Part shown: positions 22,176 through 33,455 of the stretch, piece after piece
How the letters are laid out: each line of letters begins with the position of its first letter
How positions within the stretch are numbered: the stretch's first letter is position 1
Origin: Dastarcus helophoroides
Taxonomy: Eukaryota > Arthropoda > Insecta > Coleoptera > Bothrideridae
DNA length: 64,000 nucleotides
Assembly: GCA_028583605.1 (NCBI GenBank)
Contig: CM053335.1
Location: forward strand, 10,174,053 to 10,238,052
Direction of reading: 5' to 3'
Made by a program: the position numbers and the translations under genes
Notes under the pieces: model-generated
Seen by the model: the letters and a program-made list of their open reading frames with translations, nothing else
Databases searched by the model: none
Told to the model about the DNA's origin: nothing

Positions 22176-24253
22176 TAAAGGTTTCGACTATTTTTAAAAT
22201 CTCAAAATCTCTATTTATTTGAAAATTTTGACAATTGAAAATTGTGTCTTTTTAAAAATTTCCATTTTTTCTCCAAAATTGGACTGTTTTAAAAAAATTC
22301 GAATTTCAAAAAACTCTACCTATTTATGACTTTTTTTTTGCATCTGACGCGTTTTTCTCGAAATTTTTACTTCCAAATGCCTACTATTTTTTGAAGAATT
22401 CGACTTTTTTGAAAATGTCGACTTTTTTGGAAATTAGCACTTTTTAATAAAACAAATTTGGAAAGTTTCGATTTATTTTGACAATTTTAGAAATCACGGT
22501 TTTTCAAAAATTTGGACAATTCAAAATTTCACTTTTTAAAAAAATTTAACATTTTCGGCAAATTTTCACTTTTTAAAAAATTTTGACATTTTCGGCAAAC
22601 TTTCACTTTTTAAAAAATTGCGAGTTTTTCAATAAAGTTCTGCTTTTGGCAATTTCTTTTTTTTTTTTCGGAAAATTCAACAATTTTTTTCAAAATTTTC
22701 ACCTTTTAAATTTCGACTTTTTTAAGTTTGAATATTTACTTTTTTCAAAATTTTGACCTTTTAAATTTCGATTTTTTTTAATTTTGACTATTTACTTATA
22801 ACTCTTTTTGAAAATGATGCGTTTTTATTGAAATTTTCACTTGCGAATGCCAACTTTTTTTTAAGAATTCGACCTTTTTGAAAATGTTGATTTTTTTTTG
22901 GAAATTAGCACTTTTCAATGAAAAAATTTTAAAAAATTTTGATTTATTTTGAAAATTTTGAGAATTTTAAAAATCTTGAATTTTCGAGAATTTGAAGAAT
23001 TCGAAATTCTACTTTTTAAAAAATTTTGATATTTTCGGTAAATTTTCACTTTTTAAAAAAATTGAGTTTTTCAAAAAAGTTTTGCTTTTGGCAATATCGA
23101 TTTTTTTCGGAAAATTCAACAATTTTTTTTAAAATTTCGACCTTTTATCGAAATTCTAACTGATAAATTTCGATTTCTTTAATTTTGACTATTTACTTAT
23201 AACTTTTTTTTTAAAATGACGCTTTTTTATTGAAATTTTGACTTGCAAATGCCAACTTTTTTTTAAGGAATTCGATCTTTTTAAAAATGTTGATTTTTTT
23301 CAAAATTAGCACTTTTTAATCAAGATAGTTTGGAAAATTTTGATTTATTTTAAAAATGTCGACAATTTTAAAAATCTCGATTTTTCGGGAATTTGGATAA
23401 TGCAAAAATTTACTTTTTAAAAATTTTGACATTTTCGGCAAATTTTCTCTTTTAACAAAACTGTTTTTCAAAAAAATTTTGGCTTCTCCGCAATTTTGAT
23501 CTTTTTCTGAAAATTCAACTTTTTTCAAATTTTTGACTTTACTTATAAATTTTTTTAAATATTGATTGATTGATTGATTTTGGCTTTTAAAAATATTGAT
23601 TTTCGTTAATAAATTTTGACTAAAAATTTCGTCTTTTATAAAAAGTTTGACACATTTGAAAATTTTCAGTTTTTTGAAAAGTCTTACCATTTTCAAATTT
23701 CCAACTACCTTTCAAAATTTAGACTTTTAACTATTTTGTAAAATTTCGACCTTGCTTAAAATTTTGCATTTTTTGAAATTTCAACTTTTTCTTTGAGATA
23801 TTCGTAATTCGACTGTCTCTTGAAAATTTTCAATTTTTTGTAAATCTGAATTTCCTAGAAAATTTCAAATTTTTTAAAAAAATTTCAGATATTTTTTTTT
23901 GAAAGATCTGATTGAGCATTTCGGATTTTTTTTAGAAAATTTCGACTTTTTCAAAAAAGTTTACTTTTTTTTAAAGTTCGACTTTCGGTTTTTGTTTTTT
24001 TCGCTAAAAATTTCGACCTCGTTCCAAAACTTTTTTTTTTTTTAGTTTCGGTTTTTTTGTAAATTGGATTTTTTTTCAGAACTTTCGAACATTTTGTAAA
24101 TTGAAACATTTTTGAATATTTTGCCTTTAGTTGTTGATAAATTTGACTTTTTATTGAAATACAGAACTTGTCAAAAAGCAGAAATTCTGAAAAAACCAAA
24201 ACTTTGAAAAATTCCTTATTTTGAAAAAATTGGAATTTTAAAAAAGTCTGAAA
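22176..24253. repeat. AT-rich satellite, minus orientation, ~400-470-bp units
   Basis: Landmark aaatgcc (or gaatgcc) followed by an aact-rich stretch recurs at 22375, 22845 and 23247. Each is followed by gaattcgac and gaaaattagcac-type motifs, giving spacings of 470 and 402 bp. A (tgat)n run lies at 23560-23580. Orientation reverts to plus for the last ~80 bp before the GA tract. Confidence 0.75.
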
Positions 24254-24383
24254 AGAGATAGAGAGAGAGAAAGAGAGAAACGAGAGAGACGAGAGAGACG
24301 AGAGAGACGAGAGAGACGAGAGAGACGAGAGAGACGAGAGAGACGAGAGAGACGAGAGAGACGAGAGAGACGAGAGAGACGAG

Positions 24384-24459
<76 letters not shown>

Positions 24460-24589
24460 AACGAGAGAGACGAGACAGAGAGAAAGAGAGAGAGAAACCA
24501 GAGGGACGAGAGAGAGAAACGAGAGAGAGGGAGAGAGAGAGATGAGAGAAAGAGAAACGAGAGAGACGAGAGAGAGAAACGAGAGAGAT

Positions 24590-24632
<43 letters not shown>
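24254..24632. repeat. GA-rich microsatellite with a nonamer core
   Basis: Starts and ends as (GA)n. 24281-24390 is about twelve copies of the 9-bp unit cgagagaga; the rest are impure (ga)n with aaac and gac interruptions. The complementary frame would encode a repeating Val-Ser-Leu peptide (24216-24650), which is a by-product of the repeat. Confidence 0.95.
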
Positions 24633-24633
<1 letters not shown>

Positions 24634-27600
24634 GTTCTGTAGTTTTTCAAAGGACTACTATTTTTAAAAAATTTCTACCGTTCTTGAAATTTGCCATTTT
24701 GTTTTTAAATTCGATTTTATGAATTTCGGATTTTTTGAAAATTTCGACTTTTCCAAAAATGTCTACCTTTTTCAAAATCTGGCTGTCTTAAAATTTCAAG
24801 TTTTGCTTTTTTTGTTGAAAATTTCCATCTCATTTCAAAAATTTCATCTTTTCAAAATTCCGGTTTTTTTTCGATTGCCATCGTTTCTCAAAAATTTCGA
24901 ACATTTTAGAAATTCTTCTTCTTTCAATATTTTGCGTTTTTTCCAAAATTTCGACTTTCTCGAAATTTTTAATTTTTTGATAAATTCGACTTTTTATTTT
25001 CAACTTTTTTTTCAAAATGTTGACTTTTTTGAAAGTATCTGCTTTTTTTAAAGATTCGACTATTTTTCAAAAATTTCTACCATTCTTGAAAGTTGCCATT
25101 TTTTTTTAGTAAAGCTCGGTTTAGAAAATTTCGATCTTTGCTTTTTTGGATGAAAATATTGACCTTGTATCAAAATTTTCATTTTTTCGAAATATCGATT
25201 TTTTGTGCATTGGACTTTTATAAAAAAATCGATTTCCACCATTTTTCCAAATTTGAGCATTTTGTAAATTAAAAGTTTTTTTGAATATCTTGTTTCTTCG
25301 AAATTCAAAAATTCAACTTTTTCGAAATTTTTAGGTTTTTGGCAAATTCGAGTTTTTATTTTCAATTTGTTTTGAAAATATTGAAATATTTAATCTTATT
25401 TGAAATATTCTAGTTTTTAAAAAAATCCACTATTTTTCGAAAATTTTGACTTGAAAATCTATTTTTTAAAATTTTGACTATTCTTAAATTTTCTCAAAGC
25501 TAAAATTTTACATGTTTTACAATTCTACATTGTTTAAGTGTTCTATTTTATAGAATTTTTTTTTAATTTAGGGTATCCTTGAAAATGTTTACCTTTTTTT
25601 TTGAAAATTTTGATCCTGCTTCAATATTTTGACTTTTTTTAGAGTTTTGTTGAAAAATTCTACTTCGACCATCTCCCTCGAAAATTTCAAACGTCTTCTA
25701 AATTTGAATTTTTAGAAATCTAGACTTTTTCTCGAAATTTTGGCGTTTTTTAGGAATTCGCCTTTTTGTGAAAATTGCGCATTATTTTATACAATATCGA
25801 CTTTTTTGAAAATTTCTATTTTTTTACAGATCTACTTTTTTAAATTTCGGTTATTTTTCAAAATTTTGATTAGGTATTTTTGAAAAGTTCCACTTTTATG
25901 TAAATTTGGACCTTGTTTCAAAATTTTCACTTTTTTTGGAAACGATTATTTTGTCAATTCGTATAATTTTGAAAATTTTGATTTTTCAAGTTTTTTTTTT
26001 TAAATGTTGACCTTTTGAAGAAGGCGATGTTTTTTGAAAATCTTAAATTTTATGAGAATTTTGCCTCCAAATTTTCCATTTCTGTAAATTGCACTTTTTT
26101 TGTTGAAAAAATCGCTTCCAACTGTTTCTCTCAAAAATTTAAAACTTCTTATAAATTTTAACTTTTTTACAAATCTCGACTTTTTCTCGAAATTTTGGCG
26201 TTTGTGAAGAATTAGCCTTTTTGTAAAAATTACTCGTTTATTTGACAATATCAACTTTTTTGAAAATTTCTGGTTTTTTTTAATTTCCACTTCTTTAAAA
26301 TTTCGGTTACTTTTGAAAATTTTGGCTAGATATTCTTTAAATTTCGGCCTTGTTTCAAAATTTACACTTTTTCGAAACGCTTATTTTGTAAATTTGAATT
26401 TTTTTGAAAATTTGGGTTTTTTTGAAGATTTTTCTCAAAATTTTGACTTTTTCAAGAATGCAATTATTTGTTAAATCTCAAATTTTGTAAGAATTGTGGC
26501 TATCAATTTTCCTTTTTTGTAAATTGCACTTTTTATGAAAAATTCCCTCTCGACTGCTTCTCTCGAAAATTTCAAACTTCTTGCGAATTTGAACTTTTTT
26601 AGAAATCTCGACTTTTTCCCGAAATTTTGTGAAGAATTAACCTTTTTCTAAAAATTACTCGATTATTTGACAACATCAACTTTTTGAAAATTTCTGTTTT
26701 TTTTTTAATTTCACTTTAAAATTTCGGCTATTTTTGAAAATTTTGGCTAGATATTCTTTAAATTTCGGCCTTGTTTCAAAATTTACACTTTTTCGAAACG
26801 CTTATTTTAAAAATTTGAATTTTTTTGAAAATTTAGGTTTTTTTGAAGATTTTTCTCAAAATTTTGACTTTTTCAAGAATGCGATTTTTTTTGAAATCAC
26901 AAATTTTGTGAGAATTTTGGCTCTAAATGTTGGTTTCCTGTAAATTGCAGTTTTTTTGAAAAATTCGCATTCGACTGTTTCTCTCGAAAATTTCAAACTT
27001 CTGGTGAATTTCAACTTTTTTAGAAATCTCGACTTTTTCTCGAAATTTTGACGTTTTTAAAGAATTTGCCTTTTTCAGAAAATTACTCATTTTTTGACAA
27101 AATCGATTTTTTTGGAAAATTTCTGTTTATTTTTAATTTCTACCTTAAAATTTTGGTTGTTTTTTTAAAAAAATTTGACTAGGTATTTTTGAAAAGTTCC
27201 ACTTTTATTTAAATTTTGACCTTGTTGCAAAATTTGTATTTTTTTCAAACGATTGTTTTGTAATTTTGAGTTTGTTTAAAAATTTCGGGTTTTTTCAAAA
27301 TTTTTCTCAAAATTTTGCCTTTTTCAAGAATGCGATTTTTTTTGAAATCACAAATTTTGTGAGAATTTTGGCTCTAAATGTTGGTTTCCTGTAAATTGCA
27401 GTTTTTTTGAAAAATTCGCATTCGACTGTTTCTCTCGAAAATTTCAAACTTCTGGTGAATTTCAACTTTTTTAGAAATCTCGACTTTTTCTCGAAATTTT
27501 GACGTTTTTAAAGAATTTGCCTTTTTCAGAAAATTACTCATTTTTTGACAAAATCGATTTTTTTGGAAAATTTCTGTTTATTTTTAATTTCTACCTTAAA

Positions 27601-28315
27601 ATTTTGGTTGTTTTTCAAATTTTTGACTAGGATTTTTGCAAGGTACCACTTTTATGTAAATTTGTACCTTGTTTCAAAATTTTTACTTTTTCGAAACGAT
27701 TATTTTGTAAATTTGAATACTTTTGAAATTTTCATCTTTTTAAGTTTTTCTCATAATGTTGGCGTTTTGAAAAATGCGATTTTTTGTTTAGGAAAATCTC
27801 AAATTTTTTGAGAATTGGGGCTTTAAATTTAGCCTTTTCTGTAAATTGGACTTTTTTTGAAAAATGTACCTTCGACTGTTCGCATTGAAAAGTGCAGCTT
27901 TGTTTGACCTTTTTCGACGTTTTCTTTTTTTACCTTTTTTTTGTAAATTTACTTTTTTTAAATCTCTACTCTTTAAAATTACGACTAATTTTCGAAATTT
28001 TGACTTTTTTTCAAAGTTTCGGTTGTTTTTGAAAACTTCCACCTTTTTTAGTTTCCATCTTGTTTCAGAAATCTGGCTCTTTCGATACGACTTATTTGTA
28101 AATTGAATTTTTTGAAAAAGTTCAACTTTTTCGATATTTTGACTCTTTGAAGAATAGGAGTGTTTTTTTTGAAAATGTGGAATTTTTTGAAAATTGTATT
28201 TTAAAATTTCTTTTTTAAGAGTTGCACCATTTTGTATATTTTGGCGTTTTCCCAGAATGTTTACTTATTGTATTGAGAACTTCTTTAGGCACGTTAAGCG
28301 ATTTTGGATAGGGAG
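24633..28315. repeat. AT-rich satellite with 421-453-bp tandem units
   Basis: The landmark cgactgtttctctcgaaaat and variants occur at 25666, 26119, 26551, 26972, 27423 and 27873, giving spacings of 453, 432, 421, 451 and 450 bp. The units at 26881-27160 and 27332-27610 are nearly identical, including atgttggtttcctgtaaatt and ttctggtgaatttcaac, so the array still duplicates or converts. No coding function: open frames are repeat translations rich in Phe, Leu, Lys and Asn. Confidence 0.85.
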
Positions 28316-28325
28316 CTATGGAAGC

Positions 28326-28438
28326 TATTGTTTCGCGTTACCATCACGTGTCACTTTCACGCGTTACAAACATGCCCTGCCGTTAACATTAGAGCATGTT
28401 GGTAATGCAAAATAGCGTGATAGTAACGCGAAACGATA
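28326..28438. repeat. Imperfect foldback, 113 bp
   Basis: Outer arms tattgtttcgcgttaccatc (from 28326) and tagtaacgcgaaacgata (to 28438) pair with few mismatches. Inner segments acaaacatgccct and agagcatgttggt also pair. GC content exceeds that of the surrounding satellite. Probable small foldback MITE; no clear target duplication. Confidence 0.65.
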
Positions 28439-29363
28439 AGTTTACCTTCGCTCAACCTAAAAACTGCCTATTTTTTTATGAACATCGAATCTCAAAATTG
28501 CCGCTTTTTCCACCTTTTTTTCAAGTTGTTGGCTTTTCGCGTATCTTTAAAATTTTGCATCCTTGGGTTTTTTTGAGATATTTTACAGCTTTAAAAATTA
28601 CGAATTTTATTGAAAATGTTGTATTCTATTAAAAATTTCCAGTTTTTTGAAAATTTGACTTTCAAGGATCAAACTGAATTTAATTTTTTGCTGAGGCGTA
28701 AAATTTTCATTTCTCTTCTACAGAAGGAAAGTAGGAAAATAAATCGTGGCCACTTCTAGTGGCGACATCTCCTGCAGGGCGCTTCGAAGCAAAGCCGCGT
28801 AGTTCGGGCGAGATTCCTTGCTGAAAACTTTTCGTCCTTCCGTCCGAGGTCGCCCTCTGGCGGGACGTCGCTCGAAAATCGATAGAAGATTACTATCTCA
28901 CGTTGAAAGCAGGAATTGAGTTTCTTATTTGCGTTTGATATTAGGCACGCAATATATTACTGCTGTCAGGATAAAGTTGATATAATACGCTCCTTGCTTT
29001 TACGTTAATCGCCTGAAATTTGTTGTGTATACCCCGAGCCTTATTTCTAAACAAATAGCTCCTGGAAATTTTGATTTATTATTCGTGTATTTCACGGGGT
29101 AAACAATGCAATTAAATAAGAAGGGTTTGTTTCAGTATTTATTGCGGCCTAAACTTGTACGTATATTTGAAGAATGAGGATTCCTGAAAAGTTTAGGGGT
29201 AGTTATTTAAATATCACAAAAGATGATCTTTATTTATTTAAACATTTTTTTAAATTATGTGTCTTTTTTTTAATTCTAAGTTCATTTTGGAAATTAAGAC
29301 ATTAAAGTCGAAATTAGCATTTTTTTGCTAAGAATGTCAAGTGTAATGCCCAATTTCAGTTTC
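28439..29363. other. Satellite edge followed by unique DNA
   Basis: To about 28660 this is satellite. 28690-29230 is unique and locally GC-rich (28750-28880, with ctgcagggcgcttcgaagc and ccgaggtcgccctctgg). No open frame with recognisable content. The rest is AT-rich. Confidence 0.4.
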
Positions 29364-29587
29364 TTTTTTTAGTGGATGAGACTGGTCTTTGGTTGTCTTC
29401 AAAAATTGAAACAAAAATATTGCCCCCTGAAACCAAGTAAGATTAAAAACCACAACAAAGGTTGCTCTAACGCGAGAGATACTAATATCTCTCGGAAGAT
29501 GGTAGCTTGGCTATCGAAAAGCGTTAGGGCAACCTTTGTTGTATTTTTTAATCTTTCTTGGTTTCATGGGACAAAATTTGTATTTCA
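29364..29587 (-). repeat. Palindromic retroposon, two-armed copy
   Basis: T-run at 29364-29370, then gatgagactggtctttgg, ttgtcttcaaaaattgaaac, the left arm, a short centre (agagatactaatatctctc), and the right arm to tttgtatttca at 29587. On the minus strand this gives a 5' end of tgaaatac and a 3' A-run. The arms differ by several substitutions. Target duplication is uncertain. Confidence 0.75.
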
Positions 29588-29760
29588 ATTTTTCTCAGCA
29601 GTTGTAGAGGTTTCCTTCTTATTTAAGTTATCAAATTTTCGTTTACTATCAAATTTTTTTGTTTAAATTCGGTAATAATGGAACATTGGAGGACTCGAAT
29701 AAGGGGGAAACCTCCCATTTAACACAAAAAGTTCCATAAGAACATCATAAAATCCAAAAA

Positions 29761-30078
29761 TTGAAATACACAGCAAAGATTGCTCTAGAGCTCTAAAGCT
29801 TTGTTGTGTGTTTTAATCTTTTTTGGTTTCAGGTGACAAGATTTGTATTTCAATTTTTGAAGATAACCAAGGACCAGTTCATTCCACAAAAATCATAAAA
29901 TCAAAAAAAACCTGTTTATTTTAATATTTGATAGAGGTTTGTTGTGTTTTTTAATCTTTTTTGGTTTCAGGTGACAAGATTTGCATTTCAATTTTTGAAG
30001 ATAACCAAGGACCAGTTCGTTCCACCAAAATCATAAAATCAAAAAAAAAACTGTTAATTTTAATATTTGATAGTTCTC
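29761..30078 (+). repeat. Internally deleted palindromic retroposon with a ~138-bp tandem duplication of its 3' half
   Basis: Starts tgaaatacacagcaaag, has only vestigial arms (gctctagagctctaaagc), then tttggtttcaggtgacaag, the 3' end and an A-rich flank. atcataaaatccaaaaa (29744-29760) and atcataaaatcaaaaa (from 29892) flank it, a probable 16-bp duplication with one indel. The segment from tttgttgtgtgttttaatct to atttgatag is then repeated, with copies ending near 29938 and 30075. Confidence 0.75.
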
Positions 30079-31182
30079 GAAATGTCGATTTTTCGTCCAA
30101 TTAAACGTCTCTTAAATCCTCCCTTAAGTTATATTTTCTACGAAATACACCCCAGCTTTTCCTCATAATAAAAATAGTAGTCGTTTGTCGTCTTTTGTAA
30201 ATTCCATCCGAGGTAATTCAACATCGTCTTCAGAATCCGGAAAAGCGAATGCGTTTTACTTAATTACGCTCTCCGATTCTTGGGGGCTGAAGCGACCTTT
30301 CGTCGTATGAAAGAAATAAGGACTTCTCTTAATTACATCGTTCTAATTTTAATTCCTCGTGTTGTTCTTTAAATTACGTTGCTTTTGTCAAGAGTAATTA
30401 CGTTTGATGCAACCGGGAAATTCAAGTAGGGGAAACAGTCTCTAAATTGTGTGTGCAAACTGGATTTTCTTGCGAAACGCTCCAGGATTAGTTTTATGTT
30501 TCGAACCGCCAGATTGGCAGTTAAAATTTTGAATTTAATCCTTTGGGAATAAAAAGTTTAATTTTAAAGACATTTTTAGAACAGAAATAAAATTAGGAAT
30601 TTTTTCCCCCCTTCATGACTTTTTCGATTGAACATCCGACCACGTCATTGCTGAAGAACTTGTGTGGTCCTTGTTTCCATGTTTGTAAATTATCAGGATG
30701 GAAGTCCATTGATGTTGGAAGGTAATTAGAGGAAATATGCAATAGTTGGCGAGTTGCGTTTCAATTTGCTGAAAGGCATTAATTGAGTCTTGGAAAATCG
30801 CCTCTATACATAAACTTTAAAGTGGCTGCCCATATTTTAGATGCAAGAGCATTCAATGCCGGCAAGATTTATGTTAGTGGGGTTCGTTCCCGAAATCGAT
30901 CTATATTGTAAACATGACTCGTTATTCAAAATGGAAGTCTTTAAGACTTTCCCGACCCTAGCTACTTTACATGCCGGTTCGCGTTATACGTTTTTCACGG
31001 GAGTCGGGTCCTCGAGCGAACTTTATTAAGAAATATTTCAAATTTCACCTTGACTAAGCCTCGGGAGATTATTAAATTAGAACCTCGGCCCAACTCGCAA
31101 TTGTACCAACTTCATCACTTTTGCACAGATTTGTATCAACTTCTTTATCACTTTTGCACAAATTTCATAGTGTAATCTAGAA
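30079..31182. other. Unique block with repeated TAATTA motifs
   Basis: Non-satellite. 30240-30420 contains cttaattacgctctcc, cttaattacatcg, ttttaattcctcg and agtaattacgtttgatgc within 180 bp. A 62-codon frame at 30841-31029 is unrecognised. Candidate cis-regulatory or conserved non-coding segment; no gene claimed. Confidence 0.35.
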
Positions 31183-31350
31183 GGAACGAACTGGTTCTCG
31201 GTTAACTTTTATTTTCCAACTGAATTTAATCTAGATATTTTGACATTAAACTTGTAAAAATTGAAATACAAATCTTGTCCCCTGAAAACAAGAAATATTA
31301 AAAAATTAAACAAAGGGTGTCCTAACACGTTTCGATAGCCAAGCTAATCT
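31183..31350 (-). repeat. Degenerate palindromic retroposon with an internal insertion
   Basis: ggaacgaactggttctcggt, then about 45 foreign bases, then aaaaattgaaatacaaatct, cctgaaaacaagaaatatt and acacgtttcgatagccaagc. Only one arm is present; many substitutions mark an old copy. Confidence 0.6.
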
Positions 31351-31944
31351 AAAAGTGTTAGTGTATCAAAATGTGGGCAAAAGATGTCATTCAAACGATA
31401 ATAGCGCATTTCCTTTTGGCTCGTAAAACCTAGTGGGCTAGCAAAAGGTAAGGTTAGATTTATGGAGTGGGCAAAAGAAAGAAATCCAAGATTTATTAGT
31501 TTAACCCGGACGCTCTCTCCAACCGTAAAAATAAATTAAATTATAGATGTGTTTGCTTCGCCACCCTCCTGGTCATTGTTCCAGATGCAGCGAAATTACG
31601 ACAGATTCCTCCACTCTTGCGCATTCTTTGCCCCCGAAATGCATATCTGCATATCGCGCCACAAGAAAACTTGGATATCATAAAACCTGCAGAAATATGA
31701 AAGGTGAAAAAGTGTATTTCACTCTTTATAGAGCTGTAGAAATGGTGCGAAATTTTCAGCTTGAAACGCCAGCATTGTCAGTGGTGACTAAATTTAATCC
31801 TTTGGGCAATAATCAAAACTTTTGAATTTTAAAATAATTCAGGGGGCCCGTATTGATATCGAGTGAATATCAACAGGAAGTTACTAAAACAAGCGAAAAA
31901 TGACATGATTTAAAACAGAGTATCTTAACCTGGCGTCCATAGCC
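31351..31944. other. Unique sequence without a recognised gene
   Basis: A 92-codon plus-strand frame (31547-31825) is open but unrecognised. It has cysteines near its start, no zinc-finger spacing I can name, and no clear splice sites. Confidence 0.35.
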
Positions 31945-32815
31945 ATAGAGTTGTGTTTTTTAATCTTTCTTGGATTCGGGGAACAAGATTTGTATTTCAG
32001 TATTTGAAGATAACCAAGGACCAGTCCGCGTAATTTAAAAACGTCAAATTTCCTTTTTCTCAACATTTGACGTTTTCAAATTTGCAACCTTTATCAAAAT
32101 TTCTATTTTTTGATATTTCAAGTTTTCTAAAATTTTTAAATTTTTCGAAATGTCTAGTGTTTCGAGTGGTTTTATTTTCTCAAAATTTCGATTGTATTTC
32201 AAGGTTTCAAAGTTTTGATCAGTATCAAAAAATTGAACCAAAATTTTAAAAAAGGCCAAAATTTTTTCAAATGTTTGGCTTTTTTTAAATGTTAGATTTT
32301 TTTTTAATTTATCCAAAATTTTGAAATTTCTTAAAATTCTAGATTTTGAAGATAACCAAGCACCAGTCCGTTCCGCGTAATATAAAAACGTCAAATTTGC
32401 TTTTTCTCAAAATTTGACTTTTTCAAATTTCCAATCTTTATCAAAATTTCCAATTTTTATTTTTTTCAAAAGGTATTTCAAGTGGTTATATTTTCTCAAA
32501 TTTTCGATTGTATTTCAAGGTTTTGATCAGTATCAAAAAATTGAACTAAAATTTTAAAAAAGGCCAACACTTTTTCAAATTTTCGGCTTTTTTAAATGTT
32601 AGATTTTTTTTAATTTAAGCTTTATCCAAAATTTTGAAATTTCTTAAAATTCTAGATTTTGATGCACATTTCGTTTTTTTGAAAATGTAAACCTTTCTAA
32701 TAATTTCCACTTTAAAAATTTTAATTTTCGAAAATTTGAGACTTTTTCGAAAACTTAAAAGTTTAAATAAGAGCAAATTTTTTGAAAGGTTAATTTTTTT
32801 TTAATTTTGACTATA
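31945..32815. repeat. ~341-345-bp tandem duplication carrying a retroposon 3' end
   Basis: 31949-32030 is the 3' part of a palindromic retroposon (ttttttaatctttcttgg to ggaccagtccg). The segment beginning tttgaagataaccaag at 32003 recurs at 32344, and the following satellite (aaaaacgtcaaatttcc, caaggttt, tgatcagtatcaaaaaattg, aaattctagattttga) is repeated to about 32657. The second copy keeps the full gtccgttccgcg, the first has lost four bases. The remainder to 32813 is AT-rich satellite; the TA target of the next element is 32814-32815. Confidence 0.8.
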
Positions 32816-33238
32816 CAGGGTGTTACAAAAGTCCGGGCCGCTACTTCAGGAGCATATTCTACACATTAAAATATGAAAAATGTTGAAATACATTTTTTTC
32901 TTTAAATTGCCTCCTAACGGAGATATGACCATTTAAAGATGGCGCCCCAAAGTGGTTTTTTTACTACAAAAAGTTAACGGTTAGTAGCAAAGTCATGAAA
33001 TTGGGCAAGCAGTTAAAGAATTGGATTAGGCATATTCTCATGTAACATATTTTTTAAATAAGCAGTAGCGTGGTGTGTAGGGGGTTGCCCGCGATTATTT
33101 TTTGCCGTAACTTTTTTGTATTGCAATATTTCGACACAAAAGTGCCATAATTCGTAAAAAGCAACATTTTTTATACAAAAAAGGTACTCTTTCTCAAAGT
33201 CGCTAAAAGTAACCGTTTCCGAGAAAAAGGCGTTTAAA
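32816..33238. repeat. Left terminal inverted repeat
   Basis: Starts CAGGGTGTTACAAAAG and ends ggcgtttaaa; pairs with 34626-35027 almost base for base apart from the 21-bp extra segment near 33079-33100. Confidence 0.95.
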
Positions 33239-33455
33239 TAATCCTATCCCGTCTTCGAAATTTTAACTAATTTGTATAAGAAAAAATAAGTTGGTCATGC
33301 AAACTGATCGTAAAGAAAACAATTGTACTTGACAATATCTGCCAGATATTGACGTTGTGCCACTGATAAAATTTGGTCGTAAGCTGTAAACTTTAGCAGT
33401 TTTTGTTGTCAATAGTAAGTGTAGTAGTTTTTTAACTTTTCATTATTTTGATAAA

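Noticed and set aside
24216..24650. 144-codon minus-strand open frame of Ser-Leu and Val-Ser-Leu repeats
   Set aside because: It is a direct translation of the GA/nonamer microsatellite and has no other content.
23316..28106. Many 70-126-codon open frames on both strands
   Set aside because: Same cause: the satellite has few stop codons in some frames. No start context, domain or conserved block.
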